This document shows, piece after piece, positions 22,560 through 34,689 of a stretch of 64,000 bases of DNA (position 1 is the stretch's first letter; every line of letters starts with the position of its first letter). Origin of the DNA: Hymenopus coronatus (lineage: Eukaryota; Arthropoda; Insecta; Mantodea; Hymenopodidae); the NCBI GenBank assembly GCA_030762935.1, contig CM060898.1, positions 95,772,781-95,836,780 on the forward strand. Reading direction: 5' to 3'. The notes below the pieces were generated by a model that saw only the letters and a list, made by a program, of their open reading frames with translations, had not been told where the DNA came from and ran no database searches. The position numbers and the translations under genes were made by a program.

Positions 22560-23120
22560 TATATATATGGAACAATAAGTAAAACATCTTCGAATTTAGA
22601 CCGATAATAGTTGACTATCCCGTAAGATTTATTGTTTATTTCTAACACTTTCATTCATAATCGAGGAGTACATTCAATTTTCTAGCAAATTTTGCGAACG
22701 AAAAGAGAAAAATCCTACTTTTTGTCAGACGCAAATTCCAAACTCGTAGCAGAGGGCATTTCTAAATCGTTCAAGGCCACAAAAAAGTTATGTATTTGGT
22801 AAAACGTTTATACTTCTTGAGACCCATTTTCCTCTAACAAGTTTATACATATCTTTTGTGTGTAGGGTTTTAAAAATGTATTCAAACTCCAGGTAGAAAT
22901 ACGGAGAACTTTAGAAACCATTTACCGAAAATATAAGCTTTTTTTATGCTAATTATCTCCAAAGCGTGGAGGTATGATTAATAATTATTTGAGTATCACA
23001 TAAGTGATTCTAACACCGGTCGTGAAAGCCTTCGAATTTTAATTATTTGAGTAATTTTAATGAATAAAAGATTTGTTTTATTTAAATGGTGGTTTGAGGA
23101 TCGCTAAAATAAAAAATATA
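22560..23120. other. No recognisable feature
   Basis: AT-rich and unassigned. Confidence 0.45.
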
Positions 23121-23124
23121 TGTT

Positions 23125-23312
23125 TACAAAACGGTGTGTGTGTGTGTTTACCCGTGCTCGCGCGCGCGGACTGTTTAACTCAAAGTCGAAAAGTCGGTTA
23201 CACATTAAATTTCATATTTTAGGTTTAGTATCTTCTAAGGATTCCACACGAAGGCTTTCAGAAAACTCCCTCAACCTAAATATTATCCTGTACGTGTAAC
23301 ATTTTTCGATTT
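23125..23312 (+). mobile_element. H1 element (outer copy), left part, split by insertion
   Basis: Starts at the GTTTGAGGATC region with (TG)n at 23153-23165. It continues through AAGGATTCCACACGAAGG to ACATTTTTCGATTTT, where another H1 copy interrupts it. The remainder resumes at 24204. Confidence 0.85.
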
Positions 23313-23314
23313 TT

Positions 23315-24196
23315 ACTTTCTCTAGCCCCATATGTACAATGTACATATGGATAGAGAAGGTATTGTAATGCACCCAAAAATTCGATACCGAGATTTCACC
23401 GGTAATATATGTTTTGGGGTCCCCTGAGTCCGAAAAAAGCAGTTTAAAAAAAAAGGTCCGTGTGTGTGTGTCTGTGGACAGTATAGCCCCAAAACGAAAA
23501 GACCGTTAAATACCAAACTTGGTATTTAGGTTAGTATCTCCAAGGCTGCGACACGAAGATTTTCAAAAAAAATCCCCTTACTAAAAATTACCCTTTACAT
23601 GGAACAAATTTCGAAAATTTTGATTTTCTTAAAAATGGCTCTAACGATTTTGATTAAAATCCCGTATATAAAAGCTATTTATGTCCGAAATAAAATGTAT
23701 ATCTCGAATTTTTGGGGAATATCCTCTTAAGACCTCTTTATTCTGGATGAATTTTGCTTAACTGCTAAACCATAAGAGATAGAAAAAAACTCACTACACA
23801 AAAAATGTACATCACGACAAAACACACAATTTATGTCCTTTACGTCTTTGTTGTGGAGGTAATCGTTTCTGAGATATTCCTTGGTATTGGTTTCAATTGT
23901 GAAGTACTTAAAACTTTTCTCAGACAGGAAGTGTCCGCTTTTCTTTTGCTCTACTCCTGGCCAAGCAAAGAAGTGATTTGCAATGACAATCGCATTACGA
24001 TAGCTTTTAAAACATTTGGCAATCATTTTAGCATAGCGCATTCCCTTATTCTCTTCTACTTATTAGGAACTAAGTAATAACATTCTGCTAATATTTATTT
24101 ATTTATCTCGATTAGCATTGTTTACAAAGAAGAATAATCTTTTGTAGGAGGTTTGTAGAGCAGCTAGAGAAAGTCATGTGAGTGTAACACATCAGA
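23315..24196 (+). mobile_element. H1 element inserted into another H1 copy
   Basis: A complete 882-bp unit, ACTTTCTCTAGCCCCATATG to GTAACACATCAGA. The 5' palindrome has a different sequence from other copies (CCATATGTAC / GTACATATGG) but is still perfectly self-complementary. T-runs lie on both sides (23310-23314; 24197-24203). Because the host sequence is a known H1 body, the ends of the mobile unit are fixed directly. Confidence 0.93.
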
Positions 24197-24203
24197 TTTT
24201 TTT

Positions 24204-24415
24204 CCTGACATATGGCTCTAACGATTTTAATTAAAAGTCCATATATTAAGGATGTTTACATGTCAGATAAAATGTACAGAATCCTTAATTCCTGGTGGAA
24301 TAGCCCTAAATTCCTCTTCATTCTGAACTTTTGCATAAATGTTAATCCGTAAGAAATAAACAAATAGCTACTACACAGTTCGATATCATTAAAACACACA
24401 ATTCATATCACATAC

Positions 24416-24448
<33 letters not shown>

Positions 24449-24766
24449 TGTAGAGCTAAGCATTTCGGAGATGTTTTCTGTTGTTGGTTTCAATTTTAAA
24501 ATACTTAAACTTTTCACTAACAGAAAGCCCTCATCCGTTTCATTTCTCTTTTGTATTACTCTCGGCCATGGTCAGTACATCAGATTTCATTGAGAATCAT
24601 ACAGCGACAGTTTTTAAAATATTTAAATGTCGCTTTAGCATAGTGGTTTCCTGTATTTTCCTTCTATTTATAAGGAACTAAGTAATTTGATTAGCATTAT
24701 GTAGATAAAAGAATGACCTTTAGTAAGAATAGTTTGAACAGATGGAGAAAGTCACGTGATTTTTTA
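24204..24766 (+). mobile_element. H1 element (outer copy), right part
   Basis: Resumes at CATATGGCTCTAACGATTTT and continues to GATGGAGAAAGTCACGTGA followed by T6. A T-run of about 27 at 24418-24446 has expanded inside it. Confidence 0.85.
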
Positions 24767-24769
24767 TTA

Positions 24770-25085
24770 TGCTATTCAAGTACACGGACCGTTTTTTAAA
24801 AATCTTATTTGTTATATTCTCATGGATTTTCCTACCCACAAAAATGTATTTTTATGGCTCCTGTATAATATACTTACTAAAGGTATTTCTTATGATAATA
24901 TATACATTTTTACCAAAAAAAAGTTTTCATAAACTTTTTTGTAGGTACAGACAAACACCTTATCGACAGCCAGACTTTAATTGGCCATATGCTATAATTG
25001 AACGTTCATACCTCCTGTTTCCACAACATCACAACAGACAGCTGAAGAGAAAACGGTTCATACAATGAAGAAGTATTGAGTGAGA
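24770..25085. other. No recognisable feature
   Basis: AT-rich and unassigned. Confidence 0.4.
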
Positions 25086-25089
25086 TAAG

Positions 25090-25580
25090 GTTGCGGTAAC
25101 TTGTACGAATCGCATTCGGGAGGTCAGGGGGTCGATCCCCGTTGATCACGCACTGCAACGTTTTTCGTGGTTCCCTCTTGTCACTAAGGTGAATGCTGGG
25201 GTGCTGATTCTCCAAGACTTCCTTTTCATTATTTTCTTCCATGGCGTTTCTTTAAGAGTACCTAGGCTCGTGTTGCGTAACAATGCTGGTAGATGGCGCG
25301 CAGATGCATGCACACTGTAAATATTGTTCTCGGCGTTGATGCTGCGTTAAGGTCGCTGTTCCCGCGGTTTTGGGGACGTATGAGGACACCTGGAACCCGT
25401 GGTATTGGCGGATGCACTATGAATCCTGACGCTGGGATGACGAACTTTTGGCCAGGTTAGGAGCTTCCGCATTTCTCTGCGGCCTATGGTCTCACTTCAT
25501 CCCTTCCCTCTGAGGTGTGTTAGCTCGCGATAGATCTTCATAGGTCTACGCACACCGTTGTCGACCCTTTTATCCTTTTC
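25090..25580 (+). mobile_element. SINE family I, copy 1 (probable)
   Basis: Head: CGCATTCGGGAGGTCAGGGG and GGGTCGATCCCCGTTGATCA. It is followed by GTTTTTCGTGGTTCCCTCTT, then a GC-richer body ending in GTCGACCCTTTTATCCTTTT. The head plus CGTGGTTC..CTTGT spacing recurs at 26160. Confidence 0.55.
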
Positions 25581-25584
25581 CTTT

Positions 25585-26145
25585 TGCTCTTACTTCCAAA
25601 TGTACACAACTGGTGAGGTCTACTTCACTTCATATTATGAAATACAGAATAATTTTCTCGTACGTTACATGCGCACTGTAAATGTGCCTTATTCAGTTTA
25701 AGGACAAATTCTAATCCTAATTATCGCACACTATCCACGCCCTAGAAGCTAGGAATGCACACATGGACCCTGTTCTAGATTTCACGATGCGTAATAAACA
25801 CAATCGTAACAGATATTCTGATTCTGCCCTCAGAAGTTTTGCGCTTATAGTTACGTTCAGGAAGACTTTCCAAGAAAATAAATTACTCAGGGAATATATT
25901 TGTGTAACTGATGTTACGTATAACAGCTATCATTTATTATGTTTCTGCAAACAATATGATCGTATTACCCAGACATTTCATAAGAAAGAGAGCAGACCGG
26001 TTTCAGCATATGGTGCTATATTTTAGCTGCAAGATGTATGGTCTTTTGAATCTGCATAATAAAAGCTCTTCTCTAGAGGTTATATTGAGGGCACGCCGGA
26101 AAAAGTGAAGTCTCTTAATTCATATATCCAAGTGTATCCATACGT
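25585..26145. other. No recognisable feature
   Basis: No repeat, RNA gene or supported exon. The frames of 87 and 65 codons have no recognisable domain. Confidence 0.4.
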
Positions 26146-26149
26146 CAAA

Positions 26150-26660
26150 TCGAACGGTAACGCATGATACTCGCATTCAAGAGGTCCCGGGTCCGATTCT
26201 CGGGGGCCGATCACTCTGAGTTTTTGTTTTCTCGTGGTTCTTCTTGTTGGAAGGCAACTGCTGGAGCGGATTACATAGTGCCGCGTTTTTTCTTTTTGCC
26301 TATAATTTCATTTCCTTATGTCACAGGGTCGAAGGATCAGGAATGGACTATGGGCGCGCATTGGCAGTGGTGTTTGCTTTGGGAAACTGTCTGGCGTTTG
26401 GCGCCTGAGAAACCTCTCCGAGGTAGGCTTGTAGGAGCTCCCGCAGACGTCAGGATATAGTATCTAGATACGTTAGGGATCCCACCTGTGTCCGAGGCTG
26501 CCACTCTGGAAATGGTCGCCCTGAGTGTGCTTCGCTTCACCCCTTCCTTCTGCAGCAGGCAGGTCTGACCGTAACCCGTGCAGATTACTGAACTGTGGAC
26601 CCTGAATACCCCCACCACCTTGACATGAGAGGAAAGGTCCAACGGACATGCTAGCCTGCT
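26150..26660 (+). mobile_element. SINE family I, copy 2 (probable)
   Basis: Head: CGGTAACGCATGATACTCGC and GGTCCCGGGTCCGATTCTCG, then TTTTCTCGTGGTTCTTCTTG. The GC-rich body contains short inverted pieces (TAGCCTGCTAGCTG). The overlapping frames on both strands look like chance in GC-rich SINE DNA. Confidence 0.55.
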
Positions 26661-26664
26661 AGCT

Positions 26665-27945
26665 GTTCAGACCAGTGACGATGGTCTTGAGTTATTCAGC
26701 AATTACTTGCAATTATGAATCACAATTTGCCGACCTAAACCACTGAACTGGAAAATTCGCCACATAAAAGAAAGATAAATAAAAAATAATGGCAAAAACA
26801 GCCTGAGATATAAAAAAGATCCCTCTAAATTTTCCTTGCAGTGAGGCTCCAAATGTAATTACAATTAAATATTCTGATAAATAAGTATGGGGATTCTTTA
26901 AATCACTGTCCTGTGATAAATTTTCACGGTTTTGAGTGTTTGCAATGAATTTAGTGATAATCTTCGGAAACATATACATTTACGAGGTTTTTTCCAAACT
27001 GAACTAATAGGATACGTGACGGTCACTTGGTAAGTATTCTGAGACTTTGCACGTCATCATTGGTGGCAAATATCGATAACCTTCTTTAAAATGAGATGTA
27101 ACAGAAGAGTCATTAAGAGAAATATGACTGCAAACATCAAGATATCCACGATGTGCTGTATTAAATATAACTATTTTAAAAATATCGCAGCAGATTCAAG
27201 TTACCATGAAACTCGGCAAACATAGATCACCTTTTGCAACGTAAACCAGGCTTACATGCTCACAATAACATGCTGGAGTAGGTGGACGGAGCTTCACCCA
27301 CCCTACCGAGAGAGGTTGGGCATCCCTGTTCTGGAGATATAGAGCACAATTGGTGAATTTGTCCCTAAGTGCCTACCCAATGACCTATTAACTATACGAA
27401 AACATTGCCGTTTTAACGTATGAGTATCACACCTAAAGGTTACAATATATTCTTTGGTTGGGGTCTTTTGAGGCAGACACACGTAGCTGACCTAGGCATG
27501 AGTAACCCTTTCCGCACCTTTGCGCTGTCCCAACAGACTATTGCTAAAGAATAAATGCTCGAAATGTATTTGGGTGGCTCGGGAAGGTGTTTGCTTGAAA
27601 CTTAGGCGAGAATTATTGAGGTGTTACTCTGTGGGAAGATCGCGGTTGCCTACCCTGGAGGGTTTCACGTTCAAGGCGCCCGGGCGGTCCAAAACAAGAG
27701 TGCGGGTTGAGTTATTAATTAACCTTCCTCCAACACACTCAATCATATCGTCCAACAGGGAGAATAAATTAGTCAATTAACACTTAACACCTTGGCAAGT
27801 TTGATGGACGTGAAGCCGCTACAGGGTTAATGCACCGACCGATTGCACCGTTTTGATCGAACTGGTAACTGATAGCTTGCAGGTGGTCACTCCTTCACCA
27901 CCCACGATGTACCCACAATCGCGCAATCTTCTTCCTTGCACATAT
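26665..27945. other. Mostly unexplained, with a GC-richer stretch 27480-27770
   Basis: 27510-27770 (for example CCTACCCTGGAGGG, GGCGCCCGGGCGGTCC) has an open frame of 86 codons with no recognisable domain. The remainder is AT-rich without identified repeats. Confidence 0.4.
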
Positions 27946-27954
27946 AGTATTTTT

Positions 27955-28405
27955 ACTTTCTTTAAACGTTCTATGTGTGTATATAGCAGGTAGAGACGGT
28001 GATGTGTTCCACCCAAAAATTCGATACCGAGATTTCACCGGAAATATGTTTTCAGATACTCTGAACCCAAAGAAAAGCAATTTTAGAAATAAGTCCGTGT
28101 ATGTGTGTGCGTTTGTGTGGGAAGTGGGTTAGTGTAGGTATATGTGTATATGTGGACAGCATAGTTCAAAAGCGAAATTTCGGTTGAATACGAAACTTGG
28201 TATGTTACTTTAGTATTTTCCATGGATGCGACACGAAGATTTTTAGGAAGTCCTCCCACCCAAATCACTCTTTACATGGAAAATTATTCGAAATTTTCAA
28301 GTTTCTCAAAAATGGTTCTAACGATTTTGACTAAAATACCGTATATTAAAGAAATTTACATGACAAATAAAATGTACATATTGAATTGTCTTAGTATCTT
28401 AAGTA
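27955..28405 (+). mobile_element. H1 element, 3'-truncated
   Basis: ACTTTCTTTAAACGTTCTAT start after T5, TG-rich tract at 28095-28155, and end at TTGAATTGTCTTAGTATC where unrelated sequence begins. Confidence 0.8.
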
Positions 28406-29500
28406 AAATAACGAGAGTTCCAACTTTTATCGATAAATTTGCGAGCAACTTGTTGCAAGTGAATTTATCTAGAGAAAAGTTGTAGCTCGAGTTGTATTTA
28501 ATAAGACTATTTCGTGACTAAAATAACAATGATTAGCCTATACGGACATGAAGAATAATATTCCTAATATCCCATTTGTCTTGACGTATATTTGCACCGA
28601 AATAATTACAACTTGATGCCCATATCATAAATCATGGCCTTGTTGCTTATTGCTTAGAGAATTCGTTGAACTTGTTACACACACTCTCTCTGTTGTTTTT
28701 AGTATTCTGCGGCTTTGAGCTTTCAATCAATATGTCTATTTCAGCGATAGACCTTTCCTCAAGCCTTTTGGAACTTCCGCCATTGTGTACGGGAATATCA
28801 CTGCACCTTATATTATCATAAAACGAACATTAATTCACAGAGAAAACAAATGCATACGGGTGCGATAAATTTAGAAAAACAATTGCACGTGGGGTGATAA
28901 AGAAACGGATTAAAACGCAGAGATAAATAGTTCCGATTGGTTGGAATTCTATGCGCCAGTATACTGAATTGGCCACCTCCTATGATCACGTGTCATAAGT
29001 TAAATAGTCAATTGTAAAAATTAAATTAAAGCAAGAAGGTAATGTTTTCCCCAGACTCTATTTTGAAAATTAAGGATCTCCCCAATTTTTTTTAGACTCG
29101 TACGCCCATGAGTAAACTCAATACAATAAGTGAACTTCTTTTCTTCAAGGTTTGAGCCAAAGCTTGTCTCGCCATCACAGACACTGTGACTGTTTTTTTC
29201 ATGAGAATCCTTGATCTCTCCGACCAACCGGTTTGTAATTTAATGCTATTTTTGGGAGGCTGGTATCCCTATTTCTTTGTTTGTACTTAATTTATTCACA
29301 ATTGAAAATATATTTAAGTCTCTACTTAAGTCTTCATTTCTAATTTGGTCTTCCAAACTATAGAGTTTTGTCGATCTTTATAATGTAATATCTGAGCCAG
29401 TATTTTTATGCCTTTATTTAATATCATCCTGATTCATTCCCTTAATACATTGACAGTCATAACCTTAGAAAATTTCAGCTGCGTGTCTCTCTGTGTCTTA
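28406..29500. other. No recognisable feature
   Basis: Repeat-poor, AT-rich. A 68-codon minus-strand frame (29021-29227) has no recognised motif. Confidence 0.45.
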
Positions 29501-29506
29501 ATTTTT

Positions 29507-30385
29507 ACTTTCTCTACGCTTACTACGTACAGTGTATAGAGAAGGTATTGTACTCTCCCAAAAATTCTATAGCGAGAATTCACCGGAAATACATGTTTTG
29601 AGACCCCATGAATCCAACAAAATGCATTTTTAGAAAAATGTCCGTGTGTGTGGGAGCATGACTCAAAAACGAAAAGTCCGTTAAATGCGAAACTTGATAT
29701 TTAAGTTCCGTATCTTCTAGGGATGCGACACGAAGATTTTCAAGAAAATCCCCCCAACTCCAACTACCCTTTACATGGAAAATTTTCCAAAAATTTTGAC
29801 TTTCTAAAAAATGGTTCTAACTATTTTGTTTAAAAGTTCTTATATTTAAGATATTAACAAATAAAATGTATATCTTGAATTTTTTGGGAATAGTCTCTGA
29901 AGACATGTTTATTCTGGATGAATTTTTCCGATTTTTACATAACTGGTAAACCGTAAGAGATGGACAAAAACTTACAACATAAACAATGTAGAGCTCATTA
30001 AAACACATATTTTATGTTATATACATTTTTTCGTGGGGTTGACAATTTTTTTTAGATATTCCTTGTTATTAGTTGGAGCTTTAAAATATTTCCTTTTCTC
30101 ATACGGGAATTTGTCAAAGTTACTTCAATCACATAGTAACCATTTTTTAAAAGATTTGACTATCGATTTAGCCTATTTCCCTTCTACTTACAAGGAAGCA
30201 GGTAATGAGACCCTTTCTGCCAATTTTATCTCGATTAGCATTAAGTAAATATAAGAATAAGCTTTATAACAATAATTTATTGCATAGATGTACAGAAAGT
30301 CATGTGAATGGAACAAATCAGATATTTACTTTTTCTACCATGTACCTACATACAATGTTCAAAGTCGATAGAGAAAGTATTGTAA
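29507..30385 (+). mobile_element. H1 element plus start of a tandem copy
   Basis: Complete unit ACTTTCTCTACGCTTACTAC (shortened palindrome TACGTA) to CAAATCAGA at 30322. A second 5' palindrome in the same direction follows after five bases (ACTTTTTCTACCATGTACCT ... GATAGAGAAAGTATTG, 30328-30385). This is a direct head-to-tail junction. Confidence 0.85.
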
Positions 30386-30409
30386 ATTGAAATTGGGTTC
30401 TGTTTAACT

Positions 30410-30475
30410 GCTACGGTTCTCAGCGTCCCATTATATTGGGCGTGAAAGAACTTTCCTATTTTTTTTTTATATATT
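30410..30475 (-). mobile_element. SINE family C tail fragment
   Basis: CTGCTACGGTTCTCAGCGTC and TTGGGCGTGAAAGAAC match the 3' end of family C (compare 60065-60110) on the minus strand. Confidence 0.6.
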
Positions 30476-30499
30476 CCCCCCCCCCTAAATTTACTGCAT

Positions 30500-30640
30500 G
30501 ATTACTGGTTTTACCGATCCTTTACACAAACATATACACATTACACAAACATATAGCACCCATGCCCAAGGTGAGATTCTTACCCACGATCCCCTGCCCA
30601 CGAAGCACCAAAGCCTTAGCGAGCGTGGCCATGGGGACCG
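30500..30640 (-). mobile_element. SINE family D head (tRNA-like)
   Basis: Minus strand: GGTCCCCATGGCCACGCTCG, then GGGGATCGTGGGTAAGAATC, then CTTGGGCATGGG. It is the same head as at 60440-60545. The B box is damaged (GGGTAAGAATC for GGGTTCGAGTC). Confidence 0.65.
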
Positions 30641-30644
30641 GAAG

Positions 30645-30795
30645 GGAAGCAAAGCCTTGTGGTGTCCTGTGTCGTAGATTTACAACACAAAAGAACCTCA
30701 AGCTGATAAAGTGGCCTATGAGCGAAATTAGCAGTCTTTCACACCCATATGGAATGGGTCGCTAAGAACCGCAGTAGTTTAAGAGCGTCCTCAAT
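30645..30795 (+). mobile_element. SINE family C body fragment
   Basis: TGTCGTAGATTTACAACACA, AAGAACCTCAAGC, TTTCACACCCATATGGAATG and AAGAACCGCAGTAGTTTAAG follow the order of the family C body at 50900-51030. Confidence 0.7.
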
Positions 30796-31005
30796 TTCTG
30801 GAGAATAGGGTGGGTTAGACTGTTGTCGACTCTGCCGAGATTTTACAATGGTATTTCCCTTTAGGGTTGACGCGCGAAACTGGCTTAATCATTTCCATCC
30901 CTGCGCAAGCTTTGGGGGACAGGCTTTAAGAAATACGGTATTGTTAGAATGGAAACCTCCACAGAAGAAGAGGCAATTCTCAAAATTGAGATGTTTACTT
31001 CCATA

Positions 31006-31038
31006 AGCCTCTACTACATCGTACATGTAGTAGAGGCT
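31006..31038. repeat. Perfect 14-bp inverted repeat, 5-base loop
   Basis: AGCCTCTACTACAT, loop CGTAC, ATGTAGTAGAGGCT. It would form a stable hairpin in DNA or RNA. It is not part of a recognised repeat family. Confidence 0.9.
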
Positions 31039-33170
31039 GTCGTGGCTAATATCCTTGCTGCAGAATATGAAGTGCAAAACTGTGTTTATTTCGACATGCA
31101 CTATAAGCCGCTTATTTTTTATTGTTGTTGTTGTGCTTTGTCTCTGTTTTGATGTAAATTAGCAAGGTGACTTTAGAAAAGAAAATAGAAGCATTTGACG
31201 GCTAAACGGAGTAACAATTGATGTCTGTAACATTTGGGAAAATAGAACATGGACCTTTCGTATCTTACAAAAGTGATTGAATTACTTAAATGCTCGGTTA
31301 GGGTCGTAAACATGAGCAGCGATGTTCCGTTAAAGATGCTTTTTGTGTTCAGTTGATTCGAAAGTCATGTACGCTTGACTTCTTTATTATGATAATCGAT
31401 TCCAATTAATTGTCATGAATAGAAATGTTCGGTAATTAACAAGTTTCCTCACGCCAGCACTGAGAACATACAGATAAGTAGCGAGAGAATTATAATCAAA
31501 GCATTCTTTCTTTCCATTGAACCTGTTAATGTAACACTCTCTAAAACATCGATAAGTTGACATTATGTTACCACTTCACGCAAATCTGCATCATTCGAAG
31601 ATATGTAGCTTGACTTCTTTTATTTCTCACTTACCACTTTAGTTTTACCCATAGTTTCTGCATCTGTTTTCCTTTTATTATACAGGTAGGAACATAAGTA
31701 AGTACACATATCAATCTTGGTCGAAATAGTTTTAGTGTTACAAATGACGTACGAGTAAAAAATTTGCATGAGGTGTTCAGTTCCATGGCTGCTCTTCTCT
31801 TTGATTTTTGTGAACCTGCGTCAAACGTGTAAGCAGCTAGCACAGGCCTGGGAGGGAGCTTGAGCACATTGATGCTCAAACATTGCTACCCCTTCCTTAC
31901 CCATTCCACCGTGCCTGCTTAGGTGTACACGACAAATAACAAACAACGGGAAGTCAGTAACATTTTATTGATAGAAATTTCTAGTATGGAAAAAGATATG
32001 GAACTATTTTGCAACCCATGCTCATTAGGCAGTAAATAATTACTACTCATTACGTTACACAGTAGTATTTTGTTTAAAACAACAGGAAACATGGCTTGCA
32101 ACCTTAGCAAACTTTGCCAGCCGATACATACCCCAAATTGAGAGATTTTGCAGGCATTAATGCAATGGTTGGTTTCACATGTACATGTGAGCAATTCTTT
32201 TCTAAACTGAACTATGCTAAGAGTGACAACGCTCCAGTTTAATTGATGACACCTTTTCCTCTGTGTGTACAATTAAGTCCAATTGATCAATTAGTTTCGA
32301 GAAAAAAAGTGTCAGCGTTATACTGAATGTCCGAAAATAAATTCCTAAAGCCTCATTTGAGAAAGAAAGACTGATACGCAGCCACTCGCCTTTAAACTGA
32401 ATAGTTCCGCCACTGCTTTACTTTACATGCTGAGTAACAGACGTTATAACATCTCAAGTGGGGAGAGTCACAGTTCCCCTCCGTTTACCAGCTCCCCAGG
32501 CCTGGGCCAGTTAGTTGTTACGGGAATAATCGACCACTTTTAGCCGTATTACCAGCAGACGCCATCTGATGAAATGCGTAACCTGAAATTGTGATTCTGG
32601 ATGGAGATGTGTCAAATTCTTTTCGCCATTCTAATGTTCCAGAATCCAGATGTGTTGATCTTTAGTTAAATTTCCAGTCATCGTGATACAAGAAACTGAA
32701 ACAATGAGTAAACTAAACACAAAGGGATTGACAAAAGACAAATTGAGCAAAGCTGGGAAACTTAATAATGAAATAAGTGGCCATAAAAATAAAAGTTACT
32801 CATCTCAACCCATCAGATGTACCAATCTTACAGCTGTAGATATACCCCTCCTTGTATTACTATTTCTGTTCCTCTGTTTTTCAAATTAATCACCGGCAAT
32901 AATGTCCGCTCAATTATAGTTGTATTAGGCCATTGGGACTGAACTTTTAGGTGAAAATGACAAATATTTTCAAGTATGAATCATATATAAATGTTCTGTT
33001 GACACCTGTGAATCGTTTTGACCAATAATTCTTCATGATTCACAGTTTTAAAGCTCCAGTGACATTCTAAATCACCCTCTCTTTTATCCTCTGCCTCTCT
33101 TTCTATATGCTTTTCTCATTTTTATATTTTCGCGGATGATATTTATTCCTTACATTTCAATTTTAATTTC

Positions 33171-33196
33171 TTTTGTATGCAAATTTGCATACAAAA
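33171..33196. promoter_or_regulatory. Perfect 26-bp palindrome with two octamer motifs
   Basis: TTTTGTATGCAAA followed by its exact reverse complement. It contains the POU-factor octamer ATGCAAAT in both orientations, overlapping at the centre. As a binding site this is inference; the palindrome itself is plain. Confidence 0.4.
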
Positions 33197-34285
33197 TCTT
33201 AAATGCACTATCTAAAGAGTTAAGTATGCACTTTATGATAGCTTTATTCACTGGACAAAAAAAAATATTATACTGAAAAACAAGAAAAAAATCAGCACTA
33301 ACAACTTCATAAAAACAAAACTTAGTTCTCAGCAACTAATAACATAATCTTAAACCAAAGCCTTAAACTTATTTTCACTGTACTAAATTATCAGAAAATA
33401 TCACTATTACATTTCTGAAAAATATGATACACACAAGGCATTTTAAAAGGGATCCATTTTCCTAATTAAAAATATTTAACTTATTCTCTGAGATACCATT
33501 TGTGCTAAAGTTTTGAGTTGTTGCATATTATTTTTTATTTAATTGTATTAAGAGTGCAAATGTTTAATTAGTCTTAAAATTAAAAATATTCAATCTCAAT
33601 GTCCCTTCATAACTAGCTTAAGTTTTAGCACGGGCCCTGCCACAACACCCAAACTTCTCGCCTGGATTTATAACCTTGAAATAGACGAGGTGAAAGAGAT
33701 GGAAAAGAAATTAATGAAACCGGAAATTCAAAGTGAATGGGAAACCGCTTCAGCGTTCGCCTAAAACCACGAAATCTTGAAAAAACCAATGTCCCTATTG
33801 TATTTGTCTTACTTTAGGGTTGGTTTTGTATGACCTTAAATGTTAGAAGAAATTATAAATAAAAAAAATATTTTTTATATTCTTTACACTAGAGACTTTT
33901 ACTATCTTTTCCTTGGTGAATGTCCCATTCACTTAGTAATTATATCGCACGGGTCACTTTAGATTCGTTGATTTATTTTTTGTGTTGTACTCATCTTCCT
34001 GTGCAATCTATTTCTATTTCTTTCTAGATAATCGTGATGTGAACTTCCGAATTGCTGACTGTTCTCAAATGCTACATATAATTAGTGTGAAGTTACGGAA
34101 ATATGGCTAAGGGATATACGAAAAGACCTCAGACTGATACCGCGATATCCCAAATGCAAGCCATAGACTCCATCACCTGGGCCATTTCTCTTGTGTACAT
34201 CCCTTGCATGCTGTAGAAATCAACAGTTTTTGCAATAGCATATTAAAAATACCGTGTTTCAGCAAGCTTTTCTGTTAAAAAGCAA

Positions 34286-34472
34286 AATCTGATATGTTCC
34301 AACCACGTGACTTTCTCTAGCTGTTCCGCAAACAAACTTTCCTTACAAAAGATTATTCTTTTATCTACTTAATGTTAAACGAGATAAACATTAGCGGAAA
34401 TGGTCTTATTAATTGCGTCCTTGTTAATTAGAAGGGAAATAAGGGAATACACTAGGCTAAAACAATTGCGAA

Positions 34473-34536
<64 letters not shown>

Positions 34537-34660
34537 GCTAGCTATGAGACAACTTAAATTCCGTTCTCTTTGCTAGCCAGAAGTAAATGAAACAGGTGAT
34601 AAGCATGATGACTTCCCATTTGCGAAAAGTTTAAGATGCTTAACCAATATCTAACTGTTG
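34286..34660 (-). mobile_element. H1 3'-half fragment with a 56-base A run
   Basis: Minus-strand H1 from TCTGATATGTTCCAACC through GGGAAATAAGGGAATACACT. A run of about 56 A (34478-34533) replaces the short A-rich part of AAATATTTTAAAAGC. The copy then continues to CCCATTTGCGAAAAG. Confidence 0.8.
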
Positions 34661-34689
34661 CCATAGATAGCGAAAAGTTCCTTTAAAGA

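Larger units (their letters stand above)
30870..34280. other. Longest repeat-poor stretch, with two small palindromes
   Basis: No H1, SINE or mariner sequence could be recognised over 3.4 kb. A 117-codon minus-strand frame (31919-32272) has no known domain or codon-like composition. Palindromes at 31006-31038 and 33171-33196 are listed separately. Absence of insertions may mean functional constraint (inference). Confidence 0.45.

Noticed and set aside
31919..32272. 117-codon minus-strand frame, one of the longest in the window
   Set aside because: No recognisable domain, no splice or promoter context and no codon-like composition. One frame of this length is expected by chance in 64 kb.
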